Source of the DNA: Fimbriiglobus ruber
Lineage (GTDB): Bacteria > Planctomycetota > Planctomycetia > Gemmatales > Gemmataceae
DNA: 64,000 nt
Direction of reading: 5' to 3'
Assembly (NCBI RefSeq): GCF_002197845.1
Contig: NZ_NIDE01000014.1
Coordinates: 1,426,001 to 1,490,000 of the forward strand
A program made the position numbers and the translations under genes. Under the pieces are notes generated by a model. The model was not told the origin of the DNA. It made no database searches and saw only the letters and a program-made list of their open reading frames with translations. The first letter of the stretch is position 1, and each line of letters opens with the position of its first letter. Shown here piece by piece: positions 8,500-17,504 of the stretch.

Positions 8500-9627
8500 T
8501 CACGTACCCGGCATCGTAGCGGGTTCGTCCGGCTTCTGCCAGACGCTGAGTACGGCCGGCTGGCCCAGAACGCGGACCCGCAGCTGCCGGGTCGCCTTCC
8601 AGCCGTTGGCCGTGAGCGGCCCGCTCAAGGCTTCCTGCTCCATCACCAGGAACACCGCCCGGCCGCCCGGCCGCAGCACCCGGTTCCACTCGGCGGCCGC
8701 GGCCGCGTACAGCGGGCCGACCTCGTCGAGGCTCGCGAGCTGCTTGCCGAACGGCGGGTTGGACACGATCCGGTCGACCGACGCGGTGGCCAGCGGCAGC
8801 CGCCGGGCGTCCCACCGGGCGAGGTGGGCTGGGCCGACGTTTTCCAGGTTCTGGGACGTGACGAACATCGCGTTCGGGTCGTTATCGCCGCCGAGCACTT
8901 CGATCCGCCCGGCCCGCCGCTGGCGGCTCAGTTCGATCGTCTCGGCCAGGATCGTTCCGGCCCCGCACATCGGGTCGAGGAGGGTCATCCCCGGGGACGG
9001 CCCGGCGAGCCGGACCATCGCCGCCGCGACCGTCGGCCGCAGCGACGCGAGGACGTGGTCTTCCTTGTACTTCCGGTGCCGCATGGTGCGGTCGGACAGG
9101 CGGAGGCCGCAGACGGCGGTCTTGCCGCGGATGGTGAGCCAGATCTCGAGCCAGGCGTTCTGGTCCGCCGGCTGCCACCCGGCCGGGATCTTCCCCCCGA
9201 GCCCGGCGACGAGCGCGTCCTTGGCGTCGTACCGCTTGTACGCGTGTTCGCCCTGCATCTGGCAGACGAGGTGGAACGTCGGCTTGCCCTTGGTCTTGGG
9301 CCGGATGGCGTGGTGGATGCGGAAGTACTGGTTCCAATCCGGGCGGTTAGCCGTCCACTTGCGGAAGTTGTCGAGGTCGGTCGGCCGGTACGAGAGCGAG
9401 TTGCTCCCCCAGCAGAGCAGGAAGACGTCTTCGGTGGTGCGGAGTTTAATCACGTCCGGGGTGATTTCGTTGAGCTTGAACACGACAATGCCGCGGGCGA
9501 TCTTCTTGACCTGCCCACCGAGGTCGCGGGTGATCTCGTCCGCGGCCACGGGTTCCAACCCGGTCTGGACCATCGCGTACAGCGCGGGCGTGGTGGGGGC
9601 GTCGGGACGGCGGCTGTTGCGGGACAT
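8500..9627 (-). CDS. THUMP-type SAM-dependent RNA methyltransferase (UPF0020/Trm14-like)
   Basis: A 375 aa protein. The N-terminal half (about 15-170) looks like a THUMP-containing RNA-binding region (VQTGLEPVAADEI). The C-terminal half is a Rossmann methyltransferase with the SAM motif DPMCGAGT at about 220 and the catalytic motif SNPPFG at about 290, the N-P-P-F/Y signature of exocyclic-amine methylation. The combination matches tRNA or rRNA guanine-N2 methyltransferases of the UPF0020 group (Trm14/TrmN or the N-terminal part of RlmL). The exact RNA target cannot be told from sequence. It stands alone, 72 bp upstream on the reverse strand of the zinc-ribbon gene. Confidence 0.85.
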   Translation of the reverse strand: MSRNSRRPDAPTTPALYAMVQTGLEPVAADEITRDLGGQVKKIARGIVVFKLNEITPDVIKLRTTEDVFLLCWGSNSLSYRPTDLDNFRKWTANRPDWNQYFRIHHAIRPKTKGKPTFHLVCQMQGEHAYKRYDAKDALVAGLGGKIPAGWQPADQNAWLEIWLTIRGKTAVCGLRLSDRTMRHRKYKEDHVLASLRPTVAAAMVRLAGPSPGMTLLDPMCGAGTILAETIELSRQRRAGRIEVLGGDNDPNAMFVTSQNLENVGPAHLARWDARRLPLATASVDRIVSNPPFGKQLASLDEVGPLYAAAAAEWNRVLRPGGRAVFLVMEQEALSGPLTANGWKATRQLRVRVLGQPAVLSVWQKPDEPATMPGT

Positions 9628-10091
9628 GGTGGCGCGGTCGCTCGGATGAATCGCGGACGTCGTACCGGGTTATCATACCGGGCGGCGGCCGAATTGCCGG
9701 AACGGGGGCTCTGGGGGCGCGAGAAGTGCCCGAATACTGCCACCGTTCCGCAGACGCTGGTCGTTCGCAACGGCCGTCGGCGGCGTGGTATACGGCTGTG
9801 GGACAGCGTTGGCGATTACGGCGCCACGTCAAGCAGGTATGGGTGCAATCATGCCACCCACAAGCACTGACCATGCCACCATTTTGTAGCGCGTGCGCCC
9901 GGTGTTTTCTACGAGCCGGGCACGTCGGACTTCGAGAATGCAATCACATAAATCACAGCCAATCCCCCTTTCTCCCGACCTTCTGATTTACCTCACTAAT
10001 ACGTCACATTCATCCTTGAGGATTATCGCATCGTTTACGTTGCGGCGGTCGACAAGAACCGTACGCCATCAAAAAAGGGTGTAACCCGGAC
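9628..10091. other. Intergenic stretch, divergent promoters expected
   Basis: This 464 bp gap lies between two divergently transcribed genes, so it should hold both promoters. The right half is less GC-rich. I see no convincing small gene, RNA or repeat. Confidence 0.5.
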
Positions 10092-11645
10092 ATGAGCAAG
10101 CAGACGTTACTCGCCGTGTTACTGCTCACCACCGCCCCTCCGGTGTACGCCCAGCCGAATTTCCCGTTTTTCCAGCCGGTTCAACCGCCCCGCGATGTCC
10201 AAATCATGGCGCATCGCGGCCTACACGTGCTCGCCCCAGAGAACACCCTGCCCGCGATCATGGCGTGCGCGGCCGACTACATCGAGTGGGCCGAGGTCGA
10301 CGTGCGCCTGACCAGGGACGGGCGTCACGTCGTAATTCACGACGACAGCGTCGACAGGTGTTTGAACGGGAAGGGTCGGGTGTCCGACTTGACGTCGGAC
10401 GAGTTGAAGCAACTCGATGCCGGGAGTTGGTTTGCCGATCGGTTCAAGGACGTCCGGTTTCTGGCCCTGGCCGAGTTACTGTCCTCCGCCAAAGGAAAAG
10501 TGAACTTGTACCTCGATTGCAAGCAGGTCGACCCGGACCTGTTGGCGAAGGAGATTGTGGCGGCCGGGATGGAAAAGCAGGTGATCGTGTACGCCGCCCC
10601 CGAGGTTCTTGCCAAGATTTCGACAGCGGCCCGGAATACGGTCCCAGTCATGACCAAGTACCGACCCAAATCCGCGACGCTCGACTCGCTGGTGAAGCAG
10701 TGCCATCCCGCCGCCGTTGAGATCGACGCCGACGACGTCACCCCGGACGTGTGTCAAGACGCCCACGCCCGGGGCATCAAGGTGCAGGCCAAGGTTCTCG
10801 GGGACAAGCGGGACAACGCGACGGTCTGGGGCAAGATGCTGGACGCCGGGGCGGACTGGCTGCAGACGGACGACCCCGTCGGGTTGCGGTTCGCCGAAGT
10901 ACGCCGGCGGATTCCGTCCTTCCCGGTCAAGATCTCCTACCACCGCGGGGCATGCCGGTACGCCCCGGAAAATACGCTGGCCTCGATCGAAAAGGCCGCC
11001 GCTTGGGCTGCTGACTACATCGAAATCGACATCCGCCCGACCGCGGACGGGAAGTACATGCTGCTCCACGACAGCACGCTCGACCGCACGACCGGCGGAC
11101 GGGGGCCGATCCGAAAAGCGACTTTCGACGAAGTCGAAAAACTCAGTGCCGGTGCCTGGTTCGGCCGCCCGTTCGCGAGCCTGCGGGTGCCGACCCTTTC
11201 GGACGGGTTAACGGCCATGGGCAAGCAGTCACACGTCTACCTGGACGCGAAAGACATCACACCCGCCGACCTCCTCGACGCGATGCGGAAACACGATCTC
11301 GTCGAGCGGTCGGTCGTCTACCAGTCGGCCCGGTATCTGGAGCGGCTGAAAGCCCTGGAACCCAAGGTCCGGCCGCTACCCCCGCTGGGGCGGGTCGACC
11401 AGTTCGACCGCGTCGCGGCCATCGCCCCTTACGGGTTCGACGCGAACTGGTCGATTCTTTCGAAGGAATTGATCGAACGGTCTCACAAGGCCGGCATCAA
11501 AGTCTTCTCCGATTCCCTCTCCGAGAAGCACGAGAACGTTGACGAGTACCTCCGGGCCATGGGGTGGGGGATCGACGTGATCCAAACCAACCACCCCCTG
11601 CGCGTCCTCCGGGCCGTCGAGTTGTTTAAGCCCACGAGCCCTTGA
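10092..11645 (+). CDS. Secreted glycerophosphodiester phosphodiesterase with two GDPD domains
   Basis: A 517 aa protein with a signal peptide (about 1-20, cleavage after VYA). Two GDPD domains follow in tandem. Domain 1 (about 37-270) has H41-R42, E50-N51, E68, D70 and H83. Domain 2 (about 280-510) has H284-R285, E293, E311, D313 and H326. These are the metal-binding and catalytic residues of the family, so both halves look competent. The enzyme would split glycerophosphodiesters into glycerol-3-phosphate and an alcohol outside the cytoplasm, for phosphate or lipid salvage. Standard GDPD enzymes have one domain of about 250-300 aa, so the length indicates an internal duplication. A hairpin lies downstream. 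Confidence 0.88.
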   Translation: MSKQTLLAVLLLTTAPPVYAQPNFPFFQPVQPPRDVQIMAHRGLHVLAPENTLPAIMACAADYIEWAEVDVRLTRDGRHVVIHDDSVDRCLNGKGRVSDLTSDELKQLDAGSWFADRFKDVRFLALAELLSSAKGKVNLYLDCKQVDPDLLAKEIVAAGMEKQVIVYAAPEVLAKISTAARNTVPVMTKYRPKSATLDSLVKQCHPAAVEIDADDVTPDVCQDAHARGIKVQAKVLGDKRDNATVWGKMLDAGADWLQTDDPVGLRFAEVRRRIPSFPVKISYHRGACRYAPENTLASIEKAAAWAADYIEIDIRPTADGKYMLLHDSTLDRTTGGRGPIRKATFDEVEKLSAGAWFGRPFASLRVPTLSDGLTAMGKQSHVYLDAKDITPADLLDAMRKHDLVERSVVYQSARYLERLKALEPKVRPLPPLGRVDQFDRVAAIAPYGFDANWSILSKELIERSHKAGIKVFSDSLSEKHENVDEYLRAMGWGIDVIQTNHPLRVLRAVELFKPTSP

Positions 11646-11732
11646 TTGTTTAAACGGGAATCCGGTCGGTTCGAGCCCTGGCCCCGCTCCGCGGGTCTCG
11701 GGGGCGGGTCGGAACGGAGTGGCAGTGAAACC

Positions 11733-11760
11733 CGCGGGGCGTCTCGTTCGACGCCCCGCG
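11733..11760 (+). terminator. 11 bp GC-rich hairpin
   Basis: CGCGGGGCGTC (11733-11743) pairs perfectly with 11750-11760 around a 6 nt loop, 88 bp after the GDPD gene and 40 bp before the DUF1559 start. It is a likely terminator of the GDPD transcript, though there is no T-run. Confidence 0.5.
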
Positions 11761-11799
11761 AGTGGAGTGAATCGGTTCTTCCCAGCCCGAGGTTTTGCG

Positions 11800-12918
11800 A
11801 TGAATCGTACCCGTCTTGTTTCGAGGCCCGCGTTCACGCTGATCGAGCTGCTAGTCGTGATCGCCATTATCGCCATCCTGATCGGACTTCTTCTCCCCGC
11901 GGTTCAGAAAGTGCGCGAGTCGGCGTCGCGGATGAAGTGTGTCAACAACCTGAAACAATTGGGGCTCGCGCTCCACAACTACGAGGGCGTGTACGGCGCG
12001 ATCCCCCCGAACTGGAACTGGCCGGCCGCGACGACGTGGGGCGGGAGCGGCTACCCGGCGGCCCAGAACTATGGGGCGAGTACCGCCCCCGACGGCGCGC
12101 CGGGGACGTGGACCGTTCACCTGTTCCCGTACATCGAACAGACCAACCTGTTCAACATGATTCAGGCGACCGGGAACGTGCCCAACGGTTTGTCCTTGTA
12201 CGGGGCGGCGTGTTACGGGCAGATCGTGAAACAAGTGATCTGCCCGTCCGACCCGACGACCGGGACCTACCTCACGACCAGCGGCGTCCAAGTCAACGGG
12301 ATCAGTGTCAAATCGGAAGCCAATTTCGGCGTGTCGTGCTACGCGGCCAACGTGCTGGTCCTCACCCCGACCCCGAAATCCCTGATGCTGTCCATGCCGA
12401 ACGGCACCTCGAACACGTCCGTCTTCGCCGAGCGGTACGCGTTCTGCTTCGCCAACGGCTTCGGCTCCGGCGCCGGCACGCTCGACGACAGCCACCAGTC
12501 CAATTACTACTGGCATCACTGGGCCTACATCCAGTGCGGCGGCGGCGACGAGGAGGCCGCGGTCGGGTACGGGTGGCTCACCGTCTATACCGAGCTGGGC
12601 GTGTACTTCCAGGGCGGGTGCCCCGGCGCGGACTTCGACGATTCGGCGACGAACTCGAAGACCGGCACCGTCCAGACGATCCAGATCCAGCCGAACATGA
12701 ACCCGCCTACGGGCGCCACCTCGACGGGGAGTGTCGGGACCACGGACCCGCGAGGTTGTAGCAGCCTGTTGACCCAGACGGCCCACCCCGGCGGCATGTC
12801 CGTCTGCCTGGGTGACGGGAGCGTCCGGTCGGTGTCGTCGTCGATCTCCCCCAAGACGTGGCGCACCATCGGCAACGACCCGGCCTACCAGGGCCAAACG
12901 CCGGGCAGCGACTGGTAA
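11800..12918 (+). CDS. DUF1559 prepilin-like protein
   Basis: A 372 aa protein starting [18 protein letters not shown]. It carries the type IV prepilin cleavage and methylation motif [16 protein letters not shown] followed by [32 protein letters not shown], the hallmark of planctomycete DUF1559 (SBP_bac_10) proteins. The end has the usual [15 protein letters not shown] motif. I chose the ATG at 11800 because it puts the prepilin helix near the N-terminus; a longer frame from 11719 would add 27 residues before it. The proteins are processed by prepilin peptidase and form pseudopilin-like surface structures of unknown role, in many paralogues per genome. A small lipoprotein gene follows, the common partner. 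Confidence 0.92.
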   Translation: MNRTRLVSRPAFTLIELLVVIAIIAILIGLLLPAVQKVRESASRMKCVNNLKQLGLALHNYEGVYGAIPPNWNWPAATTWGGSGYPAAQNYGASTAPDGAPGTWTVHLFPYIEQTNLFNMIQATGNVPNGLSLYGAACYGQIVKQVICPSDPTTGTYLTTSGVQVNGISVKSEANFGVSCYAANVLVLTPTPKSLMLSMPNGTSNTSVFAERYAFCFANGFGSGAGTLDDSHQSNYYWHHWAYIQCGGGDEEAAVGYGWLTVYTELGVYFQGGCPGADFDDSATNSKTGTVQTIQIQPNMNPPTGATSTGSVGTTDPRGCSSLLTQTAHPGGMSVCLGDGSVRSVSSSISPKTWRTIGNDPAYQGQTPGSDW

Positions 12919-13016
12919 CCCACCAACGGGGGCGGCGCGGCGGACGGCTTTCGGGCCTGGTTCGTCGCGACACCCCCGTTTATCGTCTTCGCGCGATCGA
13001 AACCGGGAGTTAACCG

Positions 13017-13424
13017 ATGCCGTGGAAAGTCGCCGGATCGCGATTCGCTTCGATCTGTGTGGTCGTATTTTTTGCCGCATTTGCCGTGACCGCGTGCGGC
13101 TGTGCCGGAAAAAAGCCCGTCGCGCAAGGTTTGGACGGCGTGGTGATCGTGAAGGGGAAGCCGCTGAAATCGGGAACCATTACCTTCACCGGCGAAAGCG
13201 GTACGGTTTGGACGGATCATGTGCGGAACGGTAAATTCACGATCACGAACGTCGTCCCCGGCAAAGTCAAAGTCACCGTGGAGCCCGCGGCTGGAGCTAC
13301 CGGGGATGTGAAAGCGGGGGTCGGCAAAATGTCCCCCACCCCCGACCCGGCGCTGGCGAACTTGAAGGAACAGGAATATACGATTGCGGCGGACCAGACG
13401 CGGATCGAAGTCAAGTTTCCTTAA
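13017..13424 (+). CDS. Small lipoprotein with carboxypeptidase-regulatory-like fold
   Basis: A 135 aa protein with a hydrophobic leader (about 9-26) ending in a lipobox-like AFAVTACG/CGCAG region, so it is probably lipid-anchored. The rest is beta-rich (DGVVIVKGKPLKSGTITFTG, then GKFTITNVVPGKVKVTV), the pattern of planctomycete carboxypeptidase-regulatory-like or transthyretin-like domains. It sits 98 bp downstream of the DUF1559 gene on the same strand, the usual arrangement in this phylum, and is probably co-transcribed. Its exact job is unknown. Confidence 0.8.
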   Translation: MPWKVAGSRFASICVVVFFAAFAVTACGCAGKKPVAQGLDGVVIVKGKPLKSGTITFTGESGTVWTDHVRNGKFTITNVVPGKVKVTVEPAAGATGDVKAGVGKMSPTPDPALANLKEQEYTIAADQTRIEVKFP

Positions 13425-13517
13425 CGCTGATGACAGTAGGTTTATTGCGACACGACTGCACCCGAACGCCCAAGCTCAGCGGCCCTGCCGCTCGGGGACA
13501 TCAACCCTAGAAACGGC

Positions 13518-14201
13518 TCATGCGGGCGGGTCCGCTGCAGCGCCTAGTTCGGCTTGCACATGCCCAATGCGCTCCGACCCACCCGACAGAAGTTGCTCGC
13601 CACCACGGGGATCACAGCCCGTCAACGACTCAGCTGATCGAATCGTCTCGCGGCGAGCATCGGGCGCAGTTACCTCGATGCGGATTCTAGCATCGGCGGG
13701 ATGTCTGACTACCTCTTGTCTCCATTCCACTTCGACCTGGCCAGGTCCATCGTCCCAGATCGCACCGAAGTAGTGGAGAAGTCTACCGTCAGAGCGGCCG
13801 TGAGTCCGTACTTTCAGAGCGTCAAGCAGAGCTTTCGTTCCTGTAGCAAGATGATCAGTCCTGATAGAGTCAACATCGTATCGTGTGAAGCGGACGAACG
13901 CGGGATGAAAGTAGGTCCATCGGATCTTGGCCGTGGCGCGTTGAAGCAGATCGACCCATAGTTGAGGCATCGCGTATGCGCGGATTATGAAGAAATCCGT
14001 CCAGTCGGGTGTTGTTATGGGTAGCGTGACATCAAGTGGACCACTCCCGACATGCTCTGGAGGAATCTCGCCCGACGGAGTGAAGAAGAGCGCGGCTCGG
14101 TGAAGGAACAACTCGTCTTGGTCCCTGAGTTCTGTGAGCGTGAAGGTCCGCGTCGGATCATGTTCAACGCTCTCCGAGATGGAACCAATCCAACGCCGCA
14201 T
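13518..14201 (-). CDS. Hypothetical protein with RusA-like C-terminal motif
   Basis: A 227 aa frame with coherent protein-like composition through about residue 180, then a less regular tail. The segment DHLATGTKALLDALK, followed by GAIWDDGPGQVEVEW, resembles the DN-x-x-K-x-x-LDAL ... DDS/DDxxV core of RusA-type Holliday junction resolvases and their phage relatives, which bind metal through these aspartates. The DN of RusA is DH here. That match is by eye and weak overall, so the function is tentative. It sits on the reverse strand, convergent with the lipoprotein gene and downstream of another unknown gene. Confidence 0.5.
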   Translation of the reverse strand: MRRWIGSISESVEHDPTRTFTLTELRDQDELFLHRAALFFTPSGEIPPEHVGSGPLDVTLPITTPDWTDFFIIRAYAMPQLWVDLLQRATAKIRWTYFHPAFVRFTRYDVDSIRTDHLATGTKALLDALKVRTHGRSDGRLLHYFGAIWDDGPGQVEVEWRQEVVRHPADARIRIEVTAPDARRETIRSAESLTGCDPRGGEQLLSGGSERIGHVQAELGAAADPPA

Positions 14202-14316
14202 TCGATGCTCTCCGCTTGCCGAACGCCCAAGCCAAGCAACCTCGCCGTTCGGATACTTTAGCCATGTTACGCCGTTACGCGGCGGGGTCTGCTACACCAA
14301 TTTGTTCGGCGTGCCT

Positions 14317-14658
14317 TTACGTTCGCTGGGATTCGCGTCCGTTGACCTCCTCGTCCAGCAACTGCTCCAAGAGTTCCAACCGTTCGTCGCCCGGATCAAT
14401 CGGCACTCGGAAGTCGTACCGGATGTAACCCGGGTCGTCGTGACGGCTGAACGAGCATGCCCAGTCCACCTCCACGGCGACCGGCACGTTGATCGCACAG
14501 GACAAGTGTACCAACCGGCCGAGCGTCTGGGAGTCGGACACTGCCAACCCGAAACGGACCCGGGCGAGCGACGGCTGCGGTTGCACCCACGCTACCCGCA
14601 CCCCTGGCAGGGAGCCGAAAAGGCGTTCTACCCGCGCGTTTGTGTCATCGGCAGACAC
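14317..14658 (-). CDS. Hypothetical protein, 113 aa
   Basis: The start is probably GTG at 14658, because AAGGAGGA (14671-14664) lies 6 nt upstream; an in-frame ATG at 14682 would overlap this ribosome site. The protein is mixed alpha/beta (RVRFGLAVSDSQTLGRLV, VEVDWACSFSRHDD) and ends with an acidic helix (LELLEQLLDEEV). No family recognised. It is followed on the same strand by the RusA-like gene after 115 bp. Confidence 0.5.
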   Translation of the reverse strand: MSADDTNARVERLFGSLPGVRVAWVQPQPSLARVRFGLAVSDSQTLGRLVHLSCAINVPVAVEVDWACSFSRHDDPGYIRYDFRVPIDPGDERLELLEQLLDEEVNGRESQRT

Positions 14659-14725
14659 AGTCGTCCTCCTTGCACTTGGCATGGTTTCGGAGGCCCATGC
14701 CGAGTGCCCACGCCGACTGCGGTTG

Positions 14726-15721
14726 CTACCGCGACGTGGTGCCGCTGTCGACGAAACGGTACTGGACCCCGCCCGGCGTCTTGGGGTTCAGCCAGTTCAT
14801 GAGCTGGGTCGTTTCGGGGCCGATCGGGTACGCGAGCCCGTCGATCTGCGTGACGGGGATGATGCCGACGTTGCTGTTGGTGACGAACACCTCGCGGACT
14901 TCACCTAGCAGCGTGTGTGGAACCTTCTGCTCGCGGATCGGCAGCGGCGACCGCTGGAGCAGGATGTGGCGGACCGTGCCGGGGAGGAGGCCGCCGTCCG
15001 CCGTCGGGGTCACCCACCCGTCGCTCAGGCGGAGGAACAGGTTGGCGTGCGACGCTTCGAGAAGGTTGCCTTCCGTGTCGACCATCAGGGCCGTGTGATA
15101 CCCCTCCTTCATCGCCTGTTGACCAATCCGCAGCCGGGTGGCGTACTGGAACGTTTTCAGCGTCAGGTACGGCTGCCCTTTCTGCACCGGGTTGACGTGC
15201 GACCGCAACTTCAGGGACGGCACCGGGTACGGCAGCGGCGCCGCGCTCATCCAGACGAGACCCGGTTTACCCGGCCGCCCGGCAGTCACGTTGAGACGCA
15301 ACACCACGTCCTGGGTCGTGAGCGCGCGGACGTAGTCGTGGACCTGTTTGGCGTCCGGGATTCGTTCCGGCGCGAGGTCGATGTAGAGCACTGGGGCGGA
15401 CTGCTTCACCCGCTCGACGTGCGACTGCCACAGCCACGGCTGCCCGCCGACCGTCCGGGTCGACTCCCACACGCCGCGGCCGAACAGCAAGCCTTCGTCG
15501 GCCGGATCGATGGAAAACTGGTCGATCGGGATGATTTTGCCGTCCACCCAGAGCAGGTACGCCATCCGGACGAACTCGTGCATGACCGGCAGCGGCATGT
15601 CGGGCGGGACGTTCAGGCCGCGGTCTTTCAGGACGGCGGCCGGGTCGGTGAGCAGTTGTAGCCTGAGCTGCGGGTTGGCCCACGCGAAGTCGTCGGTCGG
15701 GGCTGGTTGCTGTGGGGCCAT
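14726..15721 (-). CDS. Class IV aminotransferase with leader-like N-terminal extension
   Basis: A 331 aa protein. From about residue 55 on it is a fold-type IV PLP aminotransferase (branched-chain, D-amino acid or aminodeoxychorismate lyase group): LWVDGKIIPIDQFS, then GLLFGRGVWESTR, the likely PLP lysine K189 in TLKTFQYATRL, and the EASHANLFL loop that holds the cofactor phosphate. The first 50 residues are extra to the family. The stretch NPQLRLQLLTDPAAVLKDRG followed by LNVPPDMPLPVMHE resembles the nitrile-hydratase-like leader peptide (NHLP) pattern. Substrate cannot be decided. It starts 31 bp downstream of a long hairpin that separates it from the MFS gene. Confidence 0.82.
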   Translation of the reverse strand: MAPQQPAPTDDFAWANPQLRLQLLTDPAAVLKDRGLNVPPDMPLPVMHEFVRMAYLLWVDGKIIPIDQFSIDPADEGLLFGRGVWESTRTVGGQPWLWQSHVERVKQSAPVLYIDLAPERIPDAKQVHDYVRALTTQDVVLRLNVTAGRPGKPGLVWMSAAPLPYPVPSLKLRSHVNPVQKGQPYLTLKTFQYATRLRIGQQAMKEGYHTALMVDTEGNLLEASHANLFLRLSDGWVTPTADGGLLPGTVRHILLQRSPLPIREQKVPHTLLGEVREVFVTNSNVGIIPVTQIDGLAYPIGPETTQLMNWLNPKTPGGVQYRFVDSGTTSR

Positions 15722-15751
15722 GTGCGTCTCCCGGCGTCGTGAGGAGGGGAT

Positions 15752-15907
15752 CTAAGCACCCGGCCGGGGTTGAGTGTTGCTTCGGTTTGGTCTGGTGGGA
15801 CCGGCGTCCGCCGGTCTCGGCGCTACGACCGGCGGGACGCCGGTCCCACCAGACCACCGACCAGACGAAGTACAAACGGTAATACCCAACCCCGGCCGGG
15901 TGCTTAG
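15752..15907. repeat. Long nested inverted repeat between MFS and aminotransferase genes
   Basis: Outer arms 15752-15772 and 15887-15907 are perfect 21 nt inverted repeats. Inner arms 15789-15816 and 15827-15855 pair over 28 nt with a single bulge around a 10 nt loop. Both flanking genes run on the reverse strand. The structure could terminate MFS transcription before the aminotransferase, or be a palindromic mobile remnant. Confidence 0.7.
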
Positions 15908-15991
15908 CGCTTCAGAGTAAGCCGTTTCCCGAACGGCCGCAACGGGTTAACGGCCGGTCGTTGTCGGCGGCGGGCCGGCGAAGTCCGGTCG

Positions 15992-17260
15992 TCACGACTG
16001 GGTTGACCGCGGCCACCAGGCCAGAACGGCGACGAGCGCGAGCAGGGCCGGAATGCACGCCAGCGCCAGGACGTAGTCGTAGTTCCCCAACCGGTCGTTC
16101 ATGTAACCCTCGATCGCGTACACCGCGGCCAGGTAAACCGAGTTGACGCAACCGAGACTACCTGTCACCTTTCCCTGGTGTTTGCTGGACATCTCCTGGC
16201 TGAGCGCGAAATACAGGGTGAAAAGGCCCAGGGCCCCGAACGCCGTGACGAGCGTCACGGCGAGCGTGCCGTTCTCCCCGAGATCCTTGTGCCACGGGAG
16301 CAAGGCCGATGCGGCGACGAACGCGAGCCCGGTGGCGAAAACGACGAGCCGGCTGGTGTGCAACCGGACGCCGGCCCACGTCAGGCCGAGGACGCTCAGG
16401 CCGACGACCCACGAACCGACGTCCGCGACGGCGTAGTAGTAAAACAGCATGTCCGTGACGTTCTCCTTCGAGTACCCCATCTGTTCGCGATACAAGAGCG
16501 GGAGCCAGACGCGGAACGTGTGCCAGGGTGTGTTCACGCCGCAGACGAGTATGGCGAGAATCCAGAACCGGCGGTCGGCAAAGACGCCGACAAACGGCTC
16601 GCTCTTGCCGGGCGTCGGGGTCGGGGCCGCGACGGCGTTCGCCGGGTCGACGACGCGGCCGGGCACGGTCAACAGCCAGAGCCCGATCCACCCGCCGCCG
16701 ATCAGGCCGATCACACGGAACGGGATCTGCCACGCCATCGGGTCGTCCGGGGACGCCCAGAGGGATAGCGCCTTGGCGACCACCAGGGGCGTGATCATGG
16801 CGCCCAGGCCGGTCCCGCTCTGGAAGATCGCGTTGCCGAGCGACCGCTCCCGCGGCGGCATCACCTGCCGGACCGTCCGCACGCCGCACGGCCAGTTGCC
16901 CGCCTCGAAGATGCCGAGCGCGAACCGGCAACCGAACAGAACCCAGTATTCCGGGGCGAACCCGGTGAGGAAGCCGGCGACCGACCAACCTAGCACGGCA
17001 AGAGGGTAGACCAAACGGACACCGAACCGGTCCACGAGGACACCGGTCAGAATAGCCCCGACCCCGAACGCGATTTGGAACCCGCTTTCCAGCCGCGAGT
17101 ACAGGACGTTGTTCAGCCCGAATGCCGCCTTGATATCGGACGCGGTGAGGTTCAGGGTGATGCGGTCCATGTAGTTCAGAGTGGTCGCCATCAGGAGCAG
17201 GGCGGCGACCCACCAGCGCCAGGCGGTCGGGCGGGGGCCGGGCGACTCGGGGACGGACAT
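15992..17260 (-). CDS. MFS transporter, anion:cation symporter-like
   Basis: A 422 aa protein with about 12 membrane segments. The first helix reads AALLLMATTLNYMDRITLNL, typical of the ACS family (hexuronate, glucarate and phthalate transporters), followed by an R-F-G-x-R loop between helices 2 and 3 (DRFGVRLVYP). A central cytosolic loop separates two six-helix halves. It probably imports an organic anion such as a sugar acid by proton symport; the exact substrate is open. The start at 17260 (MSVPESPG) is preferred to an upstream one that adds 15 residues unlike the family. Confidence 0.85.
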   Translation of the reverse strand: MSVPESPGPRPTAWRWWVAALLLMATTLNYMDRITLNLTASDIKAAFGLNNVLYSRLESGFQIAFGVGAILTGVLVDRFGVRLVYPLAVLGWSVAGFLTGFAPEYWVLFGCRFALGIFEAGNWPCGVRTVRQVMPPRERSLGNAIFQSGTGLGAMITPLVVAKALSLWASPDDPMAWQIPFRVIGLIGGGWIGLWLLTVPGRVVDPANAVAAPTPTPGKSEPFVGVFADRRFWILAILVCGVNTPWHTFRVWLPLLYREQMGYSKENVTDMLFYYYAVADVGSWVVGLSVLGLTWAGVRLHTSRLVVFATGLAFVAASALLPWHKDLGENGTLAVTLVTAFGALGLFTLYFALSQEMSSKHQGKVTGSLGCVNSVYLAAVYAIEGYMNDRLGNYDYVLALACIPALLALVAVLAWWPRSTQS

Positions 17261-17504
17261 GCGGGGTCTCGGTGGGGTCCGGGGAAAGTCCGCCCAGCAT
17301 AGCACCCCGGGCGGCCGGATTCGACCACCGGGTCACGACTTCGCGGCACTTCACTCGCGGTCGCCGTCCGGAGAACGTCCTTCGCCCGCGTCGCCCGATG
17401 ATAACTCCAGGAGAACTGGCGACCGGCGCTTGCGGCCGTCCGGCGCCGGGGATAGGTTGGCGGTCGCGGAACTCCGATCTGACCACTTCTTTCCGGAGGT
17501 CATT

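Noticed and set aside
7466-9649. Long forward open frame (over 700 codons) across the zinc-ribbon and methyltransferase genes
   Set aside because: It is the mirror of two clear reverse-strand genes; its sequence is Ser/Arg low-complexity and lacks any motif.
14134-14802. Forward frame of 222 codons across the two small reverse hypothetical genes
   Set aside because: The reverse frames have a ribosome site (14664-14671) and better composition; the forward one does not.
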